From NCBI GenBank assembly GCA_903919125.1, contig CAIXGS010000078.1, positions 1-56,021 on the forward strand: 56,021 nucleotides of DNA. The letters run 5' to 3'. A program made the position numbers and the translations under genes. Source of the DNA: an uncultured Spartobacteria bacterium. Lineage in GTDB: Bacteria > Verrucomicrobiota > Verrucomicrobiia > Chthoniobacterales > Chthoniobacteraceae. Positions 43,104 through 51,848 of this stretch are shown one piece after another. The notes beneath the pieces are model-generated. The model did no database searches and was not told the DNA's origin. It saw only the letters and a list, made by a program, of their open reading frames with translations. Within the stretch, counting starts at the first letter, position 1, and each line of letters opens with the position of its first letter.

Positions 43104-44557
43104 TTGAACTCAGTTACCATGGAGGGCTGGGGAACACGCTTTTCCAATATTGTTTTTCGAGGATCCTTCACGAACGCACTGGGCTTACAGTTGCGGTTCG
43201 GCCCTCCACTTACATCCAGCATCTTACTAATAATCAAATCAATAGGAATCACCTAGGAATCCAAGGATTTCCTCAAACATTTCAGCCTCTGGACGGGCGC
43301 AAGTTGATTGGTTATCCAGCGGTATATTTACCTCACCACAACACCCCAGAGAGTATTAACCCAGATTACGAGGAAGCAATAAACCTTGATTCAGCATGCT
43401 CTCAAATCCTTCATACGGGCTGCATTTTAGCTGGTTTTTTTCAGCGATATGAATACTACCGCCCGTGGAAGCTCGATATTCGAAAATGGCTTGCTACTGA
43501 CATTAATGCAACCCGTTTTCCAGGAGATAAAGACGTTGTGGTCTATGTGCAATCTTACTTTAATATTGGACCATCTTTTTTTACTCAGTCGCTAAAAGAG
43601 CTTTCATTTGATAAACTCTTTGTCCTAGTGAATGATCTCGAAAGATCGCAACCGTTTCTTAAGGCAATGGAACGCTTTAAGCCGCTTCTCATTCACAGCA
43701 CAAATCCTCTTGAAGACTTCGAGTTTTTACGTCGAGCACGGATAGCCATCGTAGCTCCAAGCAGTTTCTCGTGGTGGGCTTGCTGGCTATCATCTGCAGA
43801 ACGCATAATCACCGCGAGGCCAGACGAGGGATTTGGGGCAGAGGGGCATCTTGTTTCAGATCTTGTGATCTCAGACGAGAGCCGATACGAGTATAAATTC
43901 TATGATACTAAATCTGGCATTAAAAAAGTGAAACACCTCATTCGACGACTGCTTCAAAGACGACAGAAAAGTTTTCATCGCAAGTTTCTATATGGCGAAA
44001 AAATACCCGTTGTAGAACAGGTCCTAAGTTTGACAAAGAGAATGCCTTTCATATCTAGCATTAAGACTTTCGTAGAAACCGGGACAAACGAGGGTGAAAC
44101 AATAGAGATGGCGGCCGCCCACTTTCCTTCATGTTACACAATCGAATTGAGTAAGGAATTGCATGAGCAGGCAGCTAAACGACTGGCTCACACGCACATT
44201 CAATTTGAACTTGGAGATTCTAGTGAGGTTCTGGCTCGGTTGACTATGGAGCTGAAAGAGCCTGCCGTATTTTACCTTGATGCTCATTTTTCCGGTGGAA
44301 AAACAGCTCAAGGAGCTGAAGACGTTCCGCTTCTCAATGAAATAGCCATATTGGGGAACCGGCCATTTCTCGATCTAATCATTGTGGATGATGCCAGCCT
44401 TTTCGGTTATTCGAAGGTTGACGGGCTCAACGAAGACTGGAGCAAAATAAAGCCTGAAACGGTAATAGCAGCATTCGGCAAGGAAGGAGCGCGTCACCTT
44501 GTTGAAAATGATCGTATGATTCTTTGGCGAGAAAGTTTAATGGAGGCCGCTATATGA
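43100..44557 (+). CDS. GT11-like fucosyltransferase fused to a class I methyltransferase-like domain
   Basis: A 485-residue two-domain protein. Residues 1-270 match GT11 alpha-1,2-fucosyltransferases: SYHGGLGNTLFQYCFSRIL at the start, AGFFQRYEYY in the middle, and APSSFSWWACWLSSAERII near the end. The HxRRGD motif that binds GDP-fucose is not present; the expected place reads VVVYVQSYFNI. Residues about 310-485 are a Rossmann methyltransferase-like domain: KTFVETGTNEGETIEMA, CYTIELSKEL, FELGDSSEVL, AVFYLDAHFSGG and DLIIVDDASLFG. It may add and modify a terminal sugar in one polypeptide, or the GT domain may use another donor. It overlaps both neighbours by 4 bases. Confidence 0.75.
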   Translation: MIELSYHGGLGNTLFQYCFSRILHERTGLTVAVRPSTYIQHLTNNQINRNHLGIQGFPQTFQPLDGRKLIGYPAVYLPHHNTPESINPDYEEAINLDSACSQILHTGCILAGFFQRYEYYRPWKLDIRKWLATDINATRFPGDKDVVVYVQSYFNIGPSFFTQSLKELSFDKLFVLVNDLERSQPFLKAMERFKPLLIHSTNPLEDFEFLRRARIAIVAPSSFSWWACWLSSAERIITARPDEGFGAEGHLVSDLVISDESRYEYKFYDTKSGIKKVKHLIRRLLQRRQKSFHRKFLYGEKIPVVEQVLSLTKRMPFISSIKTFVETGTNEGETIEMAAAHFPSCYTIELSKELHEQAAKRLAHTHIQFELGDSSEVLARLTMELKEPAVFYLDAHFSGGKTAQGAEDVPLLNEIAILGNRPFLDLIIVDDASLFGYSKVDGLNEDWSKIKPETVIAAFGKEGARHLVENDRMILWRESLMEAAI

Positions 44558-45312
44558 GGTGGCTTGAAAACCTTCGCTCCCAATTAATTCGGAAGCGTCC
44601 GCCTAGGAGTCTATCCAAGGCACTAGAGGAACGGTTCACGATGGGCGGAGTCGCAAGTATTGTTTACGCCTACGATGACTCTTCCCAGAGAAAAAATCTT
44701 TATTATACTCAGGAAGAGGTTGATGAATACATCAACAAGGCATTACAGGGCAAAGAGACAGAATATGGGTCTATGGACGGCTTCATACGGGATGCTATAG
44801 CCGCCTTTCCAATAAAAGGGTTAGAGGTAGCCATCATTGGTTCAGAAAAGCCTCGGTATGAAGCGCTCTGCCTTGCGAATGGTGCCCGGCCAGTCACTAT
44901 AGAATACTCCATGATTCCGACAAATGATGCTCGATTGGAGATAACTACGCCTGCAAGGGTGTTCGGAAGCGGTCGCAAGTTTGACGCAGCAATCTCTTTA
45001 TCGACTTACGAACATTCGGGGCTGGGCCGCTACGGCGACCCTATTGATCCAGATGGTGATCTTACGGCGATGGCTCAACTCAAAACGATCGTAAAAGAAG
45101 GTGGTATAGTCTTCATCGCCGTGCCAGTAGGACAAGAAGCTGTTTTCTTTAACCTACATAGGATTTATGGTGCCAAACGATTGGCATTGCTTCATCAGGG
45201 ATGGGAAGTCCTTGGAAGTTTCGGATTCAAAGAAAGCGACTTCGAAGAAATAGACGGCTCTACTCAAATTCATCAGCCAGTTTTTGTCATGCGAAACTCA
45301 CCAACAAAATGA
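44554..45312 (+). CDS. DUF268 family methyltransferase-like protein
   Basis: A 252-residue protein when started at the ATG at 44554, which has a good ribosome binding site (GGAGG at 44542-44546) and overlaps the preceding stop (ATATGA). LEVAIIGSEKPRYEALCLANGA is a nucleotide-binding-like start, and STYEHSGLGRYGDPIDPDGDL is the DUF268 signature, followed by GGIVFIAVPVGQEAVFFNLHRIYGAKR. DUF268 proteins are related to SAM methyltransferases; their reaction is not established. It shares the signature with the broken gene at 36369 but is otherwise quite different. It closes the plus-strand block and converges on the gene at 45372. Confidence 0.82.
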   Translation: MRWLENLRSQLIRKRPPRSLSKALEERFTMGGVASIVYAYDDSSQRKNLYYTQEEVDEYINKALQGKETEYGSMDGFIRDAIAAFPIKGLEVAIIGSEKPRYEALCLANGARPVTIEYSMIPTNDARLEITTPARVFGSGRKFDAAISLSTYEHSGLGRYGDPIDPDGDLTAMAQLKTIVKEGGIVFIAVPVGQEAVFFNLHRIYGAKRLALLHQGWEVLGSFGFKESDFEEIDGSTQIHQPVFVMRNSPTK

Positions 45313-45371
45313 CTGCCTCCTAATTAGGGCCGCCTCGTTCTTAACCCATTGTGGGAATACCGCGTGCGATT

Positions 45372-46571
45372 CTACGTGTCCTCACTTAAAAACATAGGTA
45401 TCGCCTGCAATTGCTGAAGCATTGATGTCGCCATTTGGGCTGTCGCGGCAAGACCGGTACTCACGGGAATAAAACGGTAGCGGAAAGCTGCCATTCTCGG
45501 ATCGGGTTCTTGAAAAAGAATATCCTCGGGCAAGCACTGCCATTTGTCACCTGGCATCAGGTCAATGGTCATACCGGCGAGACCAGAGGGGAGGAGCATG
45601 TTTGATCCGTGGATGCCAATCACAATACGAGAGTCGGAGTAAAGCCGTGCGGTGACCTTTTCTGATGCTTCGTCAAAACAGGCAACTCGGCAATCCGCAA
45701 TCCATTTTGGAAAACTTCCGGCCACACCCAGTCCGGCCACGGCAAAGCGGGTTTCTGGAAACCTCCGGCGAATTTCTTGGAACAGTTTGATTATCTTTTT
45801 TTTCTGCCAAGCGAGTGCCCAGGATTGCAAGCCGGCCTTTCGCAGTTTCTTCGCAGTATAATGCGGCAACCAAAGGCGGTCCTCACGCCAAATGAAGGTT
45901 ACGAGGTTTTCTCCTTTGGTAAAGTCGTGCGGCAAGATGCGGGTGTAATCTTGAATCCGGAACCTTGACGGGTGCGAAAACGCTTCGCTAAGCCAGATAG
46001 AGTCATAGTCTTCACAGAACGACTGGATCTGACTATCTAAAGAAATGTAGTACGCTTTCATCGCCTTCAGACCGAGTGGAACGGACCATATTTCCGCCAT
46101 TCCTTTAGGAACGAGCCAGCGCAGAAAGGACGGAATTAGCACAACGAGCCCGCGTTCCGGGTTGTCTTCCAAGTGACGCGAAGCGTTGAGTAGCTTCAAC
46201 AGGCAATGCCCGTACATCATGTCGAGACAATTAAGAATAATGACATTCCGCTCCGTGCGGAGGATCTCCCTTTTTACAACGATCTTGTCAGAAGACGGAT
46301 GAATGAGGGAGTTAAAGAGGGGGCTTGAAAGCCATTCGACACCGAATGGACCGACCAACTGCTGGGTGTGTAAATCAACCTCGTAGGCCCAATGTGCGCT
46401 GTGACCGATGGGAAGGTCCCTAAATAATCGGGCCGCGCCTGTTTTGTCTTTGCGGATTGTTCCAACGTGGATGCCTTGCCAACAAAGGGCGTCGGCTTGG
46501 ATTTTCTCGCCGTCCCCGAGGCAGACGACCGAGCACTCCTCAAGCGGCTTTATCTGAACCATGCCTTTCAT
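45372..46571 (-). CDS. GT61-like glycosyltransferase
   Basis: A 399-residue protein when started at the ATG at 46571, whose ATGA overlaps the stop of the upstream FkbM gene; an in-frame start at 46595 would lengthen the overlap. ILNCLDMMYGHCLLKLLNASRHL and the C-terminal RIVIGIHGSNMLLPSGLAGM with IDLMPGDKWQC resemble the GT61/DUF563 type, in which a G-HG-G/S-NM-FLPxG block binds the nucleotide sugar. Identity is weak by eye. It is the last gene of the minus-strand block and its stop faces that of the DUF268 gene. Confidence 0.6.
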   Translation of the reverse strand: MKGMVQIKPLEECSVVCLGDGEKIQADALCWQGIHVGTIRKDKTGAARLFRDLPIGHSAHWAYEVDLHTQQLVGPFGVEWLSSPLFNSLIHPSSDKIVVKREILRTERNVIILNCLDMMYGHCLLKLLNASRHLEDNPERGLVVLIPSFLRWLVPKGMAEIWSVPLGLKAMKAYYISLDSQIQSFCEDYDSIWLSEAFSHPSRFRIQDYTRILPHDFTKGENLVTFIWREDRLWLPHYTAKKLRKAGLQSWALAWQKKKIIKLFQEIRRRFPETRFAVAGLGVAGSFPKWIADCRVACFDEASEKVTARLYSDSRIVIGIHGSNMLLPSGLAGMTIDLMPGDKWQCLPEDILFQEPDPRMAAFRYRFIPVSTGLAATAQMATSMLQQLQAIPMFLSEDT

Positions 46572-47368
46572 GGCCGAGCGGTAGGCCGGAGGCAAAAAAT
46601 GTTAAGCACCATATCGAAACCGTTGTAAGTCTTGATTTCCAGAAATGGCTTAGGGCTGAAAACGCTGGGCGCTGATACAAAGCACCGGAAACCTGCCTCT
46701 CTCAGAAGCAGTAGTAAGTCGGCCAAGGACTGCGGTTGATCAGCTTTGGAGTGATATTCAATGAACGCTTTGTCCACCATCCCAAGCTGGCCGTGGCAGC
46801 TGCGTAAAACCTCGAACTCGGCCCCCTCGATGTCGAGTTTCAAAAAATCGACAGGAGCATGGAGGAACTGTCCAAGAGGCACGGCAGAAACGCGGCAGGT
46901 GCCAGCTCCGGTCGCGGAAGTTACCTGCCCGCCATCAGCTCCTTCTCGATGGAAAGAAAGCTCAGTTTCGTGAGTCCAAAGCGCTTCCGCTCGGACCACC
47001 ACATCGCCCAGTCCTTGAGCTGCCAGATTGCGGCGGAGTACATCCGCCACGGATGGGTCAGCTTCGAACGCTATGATGTGCGCGGCGGGAAAGCGTTTTT
47101 TGAAATAAAGGACGCTTAGTCCGATGTTGGCGCCGCCATCAATGATGCGCGGTTGCGCGCTTGTCGTTTGAAAAGCATAAATCTCCTGTTTGAAAATTTC
47201 CTCGTGCAAGAAGAAGTAAGACGAACTGTCCACGTACTCTAGTGGACGCCCGAATAATGTGGTCGTCCCCAAGGTGTATCGGGGCCGATTGCGGACCCTT
47301 TCCAACTCCCGCCGCGCTCGAAATGACGAAGGGGATAACATGAGCCTGACTGCATCGCGGAATTTCAT
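46568..47368 (-). CDS. FkbM family methyltransferase (second)
   Basis: A 266-residue protein. PRIIDGGANIGLSVLYFKKRFP is the SAM-binding motif, HIIAFEADPSVADVLRRNL the acidic strand, and VDFLKLDIEGAEFEVLRSC the FkbM signature with the DIEGAE motif. The preceding helix region (KFRDAVRLMLSPSSFRARREL) is common in O-antigen-locus members. It likely methylates a sugar hydroxyl of the glycan. It lies 14 bases after the GT4 gene and overlaps the start of the GT61-like gene. It differs strongly from the FkbM protein at 42318. Confidence 0.9.
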   Translation of the reverse strand: MKFRDAVRLMLSPSSFRARRELERVRNRPRYTLGTTTLFGRPLEYVDSSSYFFLHEEIFKQEIYAFQTTSAQPRIIDGGANIGLSVLYFKKRFPAAHIIAFEADPSVADVLRRNLAAQGLGDVVVRAEALWTHETELSFHREGADGGQVTSATGAGTCRVSAVPLGQFLHAPVDFLKLDIEGAEFEVLRSCHGQLGMVDKAFIEYHSKADQPQSLADLLLLLREAGFRCFVSAPSVFSPKPFLEIKTYNGFDMVLNIFCLRPTARP

Positions 47369-47382
47369 ACGGAAGGTTTACG

Positions 47383-48603
47383 CTACAACTTCGAGCGGCA
47401 AATCATATTTAGGTAAAGGGAAGTGTAGCGCGAAGCTTGGAGAGCGATAGAATACTCGCCTTCCACAATCTTACGGCATCGTTCCCCGTAGGCTGCCCAC
47501 TTCTCCCTGTCATGCAATGCCTGATTGAGAGCATCGGCGCAGGCGTGGGGGGTGTTTGGCGTAAAAAGCCATCCTGTATGACCCGGTCGTACCATGTCTG
47601 GTATTCCGCCGATGTTGCTTGCAACCACTGGGGTTTCGCAAGCCATGCTCTCTAAAATGGTGTTGGGCAAATTATCGATCCTGCTGGGACAAACAAATAG
47701 ATCGCAGGCAGAATAAAGCAACGCTTGGTGCTTTTCGTCTTTCACATAGCCGGCGGTGAATAACTCGACGGATTCCGGGACATTCATTCCCTTACAGTTT
47801 CCCCACAACACCACGCCTATATTGTTTCGACGCAAGATTTCAAGAGCCGCCATTAAGATATCCGCTCCCTTCCGGCGGTCGAAACTGGCAGCAGATAATC
47901 CAAGCCATACCTTCGTAGGATTAAGTCCGATTGCCGCTCTGGCCTGAAGCTTGGGGACGGGGTTAAAAACTTCGCAGGAAACCCCGTTGGGAATTACTGT
48001 GACATGGACGTCTTGGGCCTCATTGCGTTGCGCCTCCCGCGCGAGCCAATTGGACGGACTCACTAGGATTGTGCTTTTGCGTTTGGCAAAAAACTGTCGA
48101 CGTGCAGCCAATCCTTCATGCGCTGGACGCCGATCTGCACCTTGAATTTCATCAGCCCCAGCCTCATCTTTCCAGCGGTAAGCCCATGGCGCCCACGGCC
48201 AGCAGTCGTGCATCGTCCAGGCGAGGTTAATACTGGGCGGAATTAGTGCGAGGTCTTCATGCTGGAGGGCGGAAGCGTGCAAATTATGCAGGTGCAAGAC
48301 ATCCGGTTGCTTTTCTTGCAGAGCGGAAAGAAGTAATTCCCTCTGCCGCTTGCGGCGGACAAGCTGCGCCCAGCCCTTGGAGAAATTCTTTATCAGCCTT
48401 TCGGAAAGTCGTGGGCCGCTTTTTTGCTCAAGGAAGGTTGTGGTCGGGAGGTGCTGCAAAGGATGAGACCGTCCCAAAACCCAGATCTCCGCTTGAATCT
48501 GCCCCGATGGGAGTGCTTGCGCCAAACGCTTCGCCGCCACGGCCGCTCCACCCTCGGGCTGATCGATCAAATGGACGACTCTTGGTCGCTGTGGTTCGCT
48601 CAT
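47383..48603 (-). CDS. GT4 family glycosyltransferase
   Basis: A 406-residue GT-B enzyme. VVHLIDQPEGGAAVAAKRLAQAL is the N-terminal glycine-rich loop, DVLHLHNLHAS and WTMHDCWPW the acceptor-side motifs, ILVSPSNWLAREA and VTVIPNGVSCEVFNP the inter-domain linker, and CPSRIDNLPNTILESMACETPVVASNIGG carries the EX7E donor-binding motif (given in part). Proteins beginning this way are typical of O-antigen and exopolysaccharide clusters. The sugar is unknown. It lies 103 bases downstream of the GT61 gene, the largest gap in this block, so a second promoter is possible. Confidence 0.92.
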   Translation of the reverse strand: MSEPQRPRVVHLIDQPEGGAAVAAKRLAQALPSGQIQAEIWVLGRSHPLQHLPTTTFLEQKSGPRLSERLIKNFSKGWAQLVRRKRQRELLLSALQEKQPDVLHLHNLHASALQHEDLALIPPSINLAWTMHDCWPWAPWAYRWKDEAGADEIQGADRRPAHEGLAARRQFFAKRKSTILVSPSNWLAREAQRNEAQDVHVTVIPNGVSCEVFNPVPKLQARAAIGLNPTKVWLGLSAASFDRRKGADILMAALEILRRNNIGVVLWGNCKGMNVPESVELFTAGYVKDEKHQALLYSACDLFVCPSRIDNLPNTILESMACETPVVASNIGGIPDMVRPGHTGWLFTPNTPHACADALNQALHDREKWAAYGERCRKIVEGEYSIALQASRYTSLYLNMICRSKL

Positions 48604-48706
48604 TTGCAGGGTAATTCGGTGTTTTTTCGAAAGTGATGAGTTTTAAAAATTTGAATACGTAATTTCATGAGATTTCAAGATCACGCCTTTTGATATTTAA
48701 AACTTT

Positions 48707-49828
48707 TTATTTAAAATTTATTACACAATCGTGCGGGCGAGATCTTAGGGCTAGATTTATTTCATGCTCAAACTTGGATTCTGGATAATACCAGTCGTCA
48801 TTCTGCTGCAACCGTTGTTCCCCAGAGGCACAGCTAAGCGTGATGCTTTCACCGCCAAGAGTTGCAAAAAAGTCGAAGAGCAAAGCGCACTCGAAAAAAG
48901 GATTTTCTAAAGTTGGCAAGCCGGGGACAAGTTGAATAGAAGTAGTTTTCTCGGTAAACAGGGCAAGGTGCGAACCCTGTCCATGTGGGGCGATCAGCAC
49001 CGGCGCACCGGCCACCGCGGCCAACTGCTCTTTAAATGAGTATCCCTCAAGGCAGATTCTTTCTAAATCGGGCAAGAGGCGGCGTGAAATTTCAAAAATA
49101 CGATTTTCGTTAACCAGTCGGCGGCGAGGCGCATCGCCACGAGAAATGAAAACAGGTTTTTTTTTCAAATGCATTCCAAGCAAGGCGTTGTGTCTTAGGC
49201 TTAAGTAATGATTCGGGTCGCCTATCAGGTTTGTGATCGGCTCGTCCGCTAATGGAACAAAATAAAGTTCGCTCGATTGAATTGTGCCAAATGAAGTCTC
49301 CCTACAATTGATCTTTGCCCCGGTAGCCTGGAGGTAAGGAGTATGCCATTCAGATTGCCCTTTTTGTACAATAACTTGTGTATTCCTGGGTAAGAACTCT
49401 CTCGCGATTTCGTATCGTGACAGATGTTGCATTACTGCATGGGCCCGGCTAACGCTGTTTTCAGCGAGATAGAAAAGCGGAGCATCTTCCCGAGATGACA
49501 GCTTAGGTAGGGGTCGCATCATCTTTTGCGGATCTACGCCCCCTTGACCAAGGGGTGTCCGCCTGTTTAGGAAGATATAACCTTGAGGGCCAACCACCCA
49601 GCAATCTCTAAAGCAAAACAGATCAACCGAAGGCTGCCTGATAACTAGGTTTGGACAAGGGGAATGAAGTGATTGTAGTTGGCTACAAAAGATTATGTCA
49701 TCCAGTCGCGGGCGAAGTTGACGCACTAGTTGCGGTTTGGGAGGACGGGGAGCAGGCTGTAGAGGGGCGCCAAATGTTGTGCTGATAGAATTGTGAATTT
49801 TATGCAAAACATGATTTAGACTTTTCAT
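48707..49828 (-). CDS. GT61 family glycosyltransferase
   Basis: A 373-residue protein. LFCFRDCWVVGPQGYIFLN near the start, NLIGDPNHYLSLRHNALLGM, KKKPVFISRGDAPRRRLVNE and especially APVLIAPHGQGSHLALF followed by TSIQLVPG match the DUF563/GT61 pattern, where the PHG-G block lies in the C-terminal nucleotide-binding half. GT61 enzymes include xylosyl- and O-linked GlcNAc transferases; the bacterial members of glycan loci are mostly uncharacterised. Flanked by same-strand glycosyltransferase genes, 15 bases after the GT2 gene. Confidence 0.72.
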   Translation of the reverse strand: MKSLNHVLHKIHNSISTTFGAPLQPAPRPPKPQLVRQLRPRLDDIIFCSQLQSLHSPCPNLVIRQPSVDLFCFRDCWVVGPQGYIFLNRRTPLGQGGVDPQKMMRPLPKLSSREDAPLFYLAENSVSRAHAVMQHLSRYEIAREFLPRNTQVIVQKGQSEWHTPYLQATGAKINCRETSFGTIQSSELYFVPLADEPITNLIGDPNHYLSLRHNALLGMHLKKKPVFISRGDAPRRRLVNENRIFEISRRLLPDLERICLEGYSFKEQLAAVAGAPVLIAPHGQGSHLALFTEKTTSIQLVPGLPTLENPFFECALLFDFFATLGGESITLSCASGEQRLQQNDDWYYPESKFEHEINLALRSRPHDCVINFK

Positions 49829-49843
49829 GGCACTCCAATGAAA

Positions 49844-50680
49844 CTAACTGACTTTCGTTTTGTCGAACTTGCGAACTTTCAGCTTGGGAAAGAACAGTTC
49901 CACTTTCTCGAGGCCGGCGTCTCCAAAGACTTCGTAACGCAGCCTAGCCCGAAAATACCCCCCCAAACAGAGCTTGCGGAATCTGTACCAATGCTTAACC
50001 AAACTCATGAGGCAAGACTTCGTATCTATATCTGCAAGCGCGTTTTCCTCAAGGTGCGATTGAGTCGAGCTGAGATTTTCGCCGTGCCAAATAAAAATTC
50101 CAATCGGCTCGCGCTCCACCCGAATCTCGAGGCCTCTTTCCATCTGTTGGCGGAACCACACGTGATCTGCAATTAGCCGATATTGAGTGTCGTAAGGCTC
50201 CCGCTCCCAGAGCGCTCTTCGGTAAAGTAGCGAGCATGACTGCACGGGCATGTGCCAATGCACGTCGCGCACGGTAGGACGAACCACCTGGTTGAAAAGT
50301 TGCATAAACTCCAGCCTGCCGTTTAGCATCACCGTCGGGCTCATGACAGCATCGACATCCTTGTCATCGAGGGCGGCCCAAGCGGCAAGAAGGCCGCGGC
50401 GAGAGTACTGTTCATCCGAATTGAGATGGCCGATAATTTCCCCACGCGCCATAGCGATTCCTTTGTTGAGAGCATCGTACATCCCTGCATCTTTTTCTGA
50501 CAGCAAGCGAATGTCCGATTGTTCTCGCAAATACTCGACTGTTCCATCCGAACTCAATCCGTCGACCACGATATGCTCATAATCCATGCCTTGGCACGCA
50601 TAACGCACGGATTCGACGCAGTTGCGAATATATCGAATCGAGTTATAGCAAGGGGTTACTACCGACAACTTGTGCGTCAT
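49844..50680 (-). CDS. GT2 family glycosyltransferase
   Basis: A 278-residue protein when started at the ATG at 50680 (MTHKLSVVTPCYN), directly behind the stop of the GT9 gene; an in-frame longer version adds 33 unlikely residues. LSVVTPCYNSIRYIRNCVESV, HIVVDGLSSDGTVEYL and GMYDALNKGIAMARGEIIGHLNSDEQY are the GT2 nucleotide-binding and acidic motifs of the subgroup seen in colanic acid and O-antigen loci (WcaA/WcaE-like). FIWHGENLSS is the usual late motif. The donor is unknown. Confidence 0.92.
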   Translation of the reverse strand: MTHKLSVVTPCYNSIRYIRNCVESVRYACQGMDYEHIVVDGLSSDGTVEYLREQSDIRLLSEKDAGMYDALNKGIAMARGEIIGHLNSDEQYSRRGLLAAWAALDDKDVDAVMSPTVMLNGRLEFMQLFNQVVRPTVRDVHWHMPVQSCSLLYRRALWEREPYDTQYRLIADHVWFRQQMERGLEIRVEREPIGIFIWHGENLSSTQSHLEENALADIDTKSCLMSLVKHWYRFRKLCLGGYFRARLRYEVFGDAGLEKVELFFPKLKVRKFDKTKVS

Positions 50681-50681
50681 A

Positions 50682-51809
50682 CTATTGTGGCCTTTGGGTG
50701 TGCGCGCCGCTAGCCAAAGCATCCAATAAATCTCCACTCCGCACACCGCGTATTCCAGCCTCCCCGCCGCCATCCCCAACTAATACGTTGTGCGGAGGCC
50801 CGCTGGGCGCCCAATCCTTCAAGCCGTCATACTGCCGAAACCAGGAAACCGTCGGGACGCCAGCCATCACAGCTAGATGGAGAGCGCCTGAATCGCCCCC
50901 CAAGTGGACACGAGCACCCGCGATGACGCTCACTAAATCTAGGATCTTGAGAGTTCCGGCAAATACGAGCCATGGACGCTCTGGAAGCTGACAAAGAATG
51001 CGGTTAAATTTTGACTGCTCGCGCTCGTTGGGGGCGCAGGAGACAACCAGGCGTCGTCTATTCCCCACCGATAGAAGGCTTGAAATCAGGGAAATGAGCT
51101 CGCCCTCGGGCAGTTCCTTTTGGTCCTGCGTCGTAAAGGGGCTGATGTGGATGTAGTCTCCATCCTCTTCCTCTTGAATGCCGACGCCTCGACGACCCTC
51201 TGCTGGGATGGTGACGTGGAATTCCGGCTTCGTGCCAACCGGAATGCCCGCGAGCGCAAGACAGTTCCAGCGCTGTTCGTACACGGGCATCGTTGCATAG
51301 GGGTGCTCCACTGTTTGGGTAAATTGAAACGGCCAGTGCCACGGGCCGCCACCCTGTGGCCTGCGACCAAGACGCCACCGCGCTCCAGTGAGAAAAGTGA
51401 GCAGACTCGAACGATCCGAACCGTTGAGATTGATGACGGCATCAAACTTTGCTGCTCGGAGTTTCTGTATGCGGTCGAAATCCTGCCAAGGTTTGGGGCC
51501 CTTAGGGAAACGCGGATACCCCCAAACTTGGTCAATCCATGGAGCAACTTCCAAAATTTGTGTCACATGCTCAGCCACCATGACATGGAGCTCCGCCTTG
51601 GGCCAAGCTTGTCGAATGGCCCAGAGCGCGGGCAGTAGGTGGATCGTGTCCCCGAGAAACCCGAGATCCAGCACGAGCAATTTGCGCGCGTCCTTTGAAT
51701 GTTGATAGAAGGAGTCCGGTTGGGTCACGTTTCGATTTGAAAAAGACTTACACAGCAAAGCACCTAGATAGCAAAACTGTACGATGATGAAAGACACTGC
51801 TGCCGGCAA
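50682..51809 (-). CDS. GT9 family heptosyltransferase-like glycosyltransferase
   Basis: A 375-residue GT-B protein. KLLVLDLGFLGDTIHLLPALWAI (given in part) is the GT9 N-terminal motif, FDAVINLNGSDRSSLLTFL follows, and the C-terminal half has ISPFTTQDQKELPE and GARVHLGGDSGALHLAVMAGVPTV, where the GDSG loop binds ADP-heptose in WaaC/WaaF-type enzymes. The start is uncertain: the first 30 residues (MPAAVSFIIVQFCYLG) are weak, and a later start before ARKLLVLDL is possible. It heads the minus-strand block and is divergent from the second GT9 gene, separated by the antitoxin relic. Confidence 0.88.
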   Translation of the reverse strand: MPAAVSFIIVQFCYLGALLCKSFSNRNVTQPDSFYQHSKDARKLLVLDLGFLGDTIHLLPALWAIRQAWPKAELHVMVAEHVTQILEVAPWIDQVWGYPRFPKGPKPWQDFDRIQKLRAAKFDAVINLNGSDRSSLLTFLTGARWRLGRRPQGGGPWHWPFQFTQTVEHPYATMPVYEQRWNCLALAGIPVGTKPEFHVTIPAEGRRGVGIQEEEDGDYIHISPFTTQDQKELPEGELISLISSLLSVGNRRRLVVSCAPNEREQSKFNRILCQLPERPWLVFAGTLKILDLVSVIAGARVHLGGDSGALHLAVMAGVPTVSWFRQYDGLKDWAPSGPPHNVLVGDGGGEAGIRGVRSGDLLDALASGAHTQRPQ

Positions 51810-51848
51810 CTCGCAGGTTCAAAAAGCGTGATACGAGGCGCAAGAATG

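Noticed and set aside
43100-44557. Two separate genes instead of a GT11-methyltransferase fusion
   Set aside because: The frame is continuous, and no start codon with a convincing ribosome-binding site was seen between the domains.
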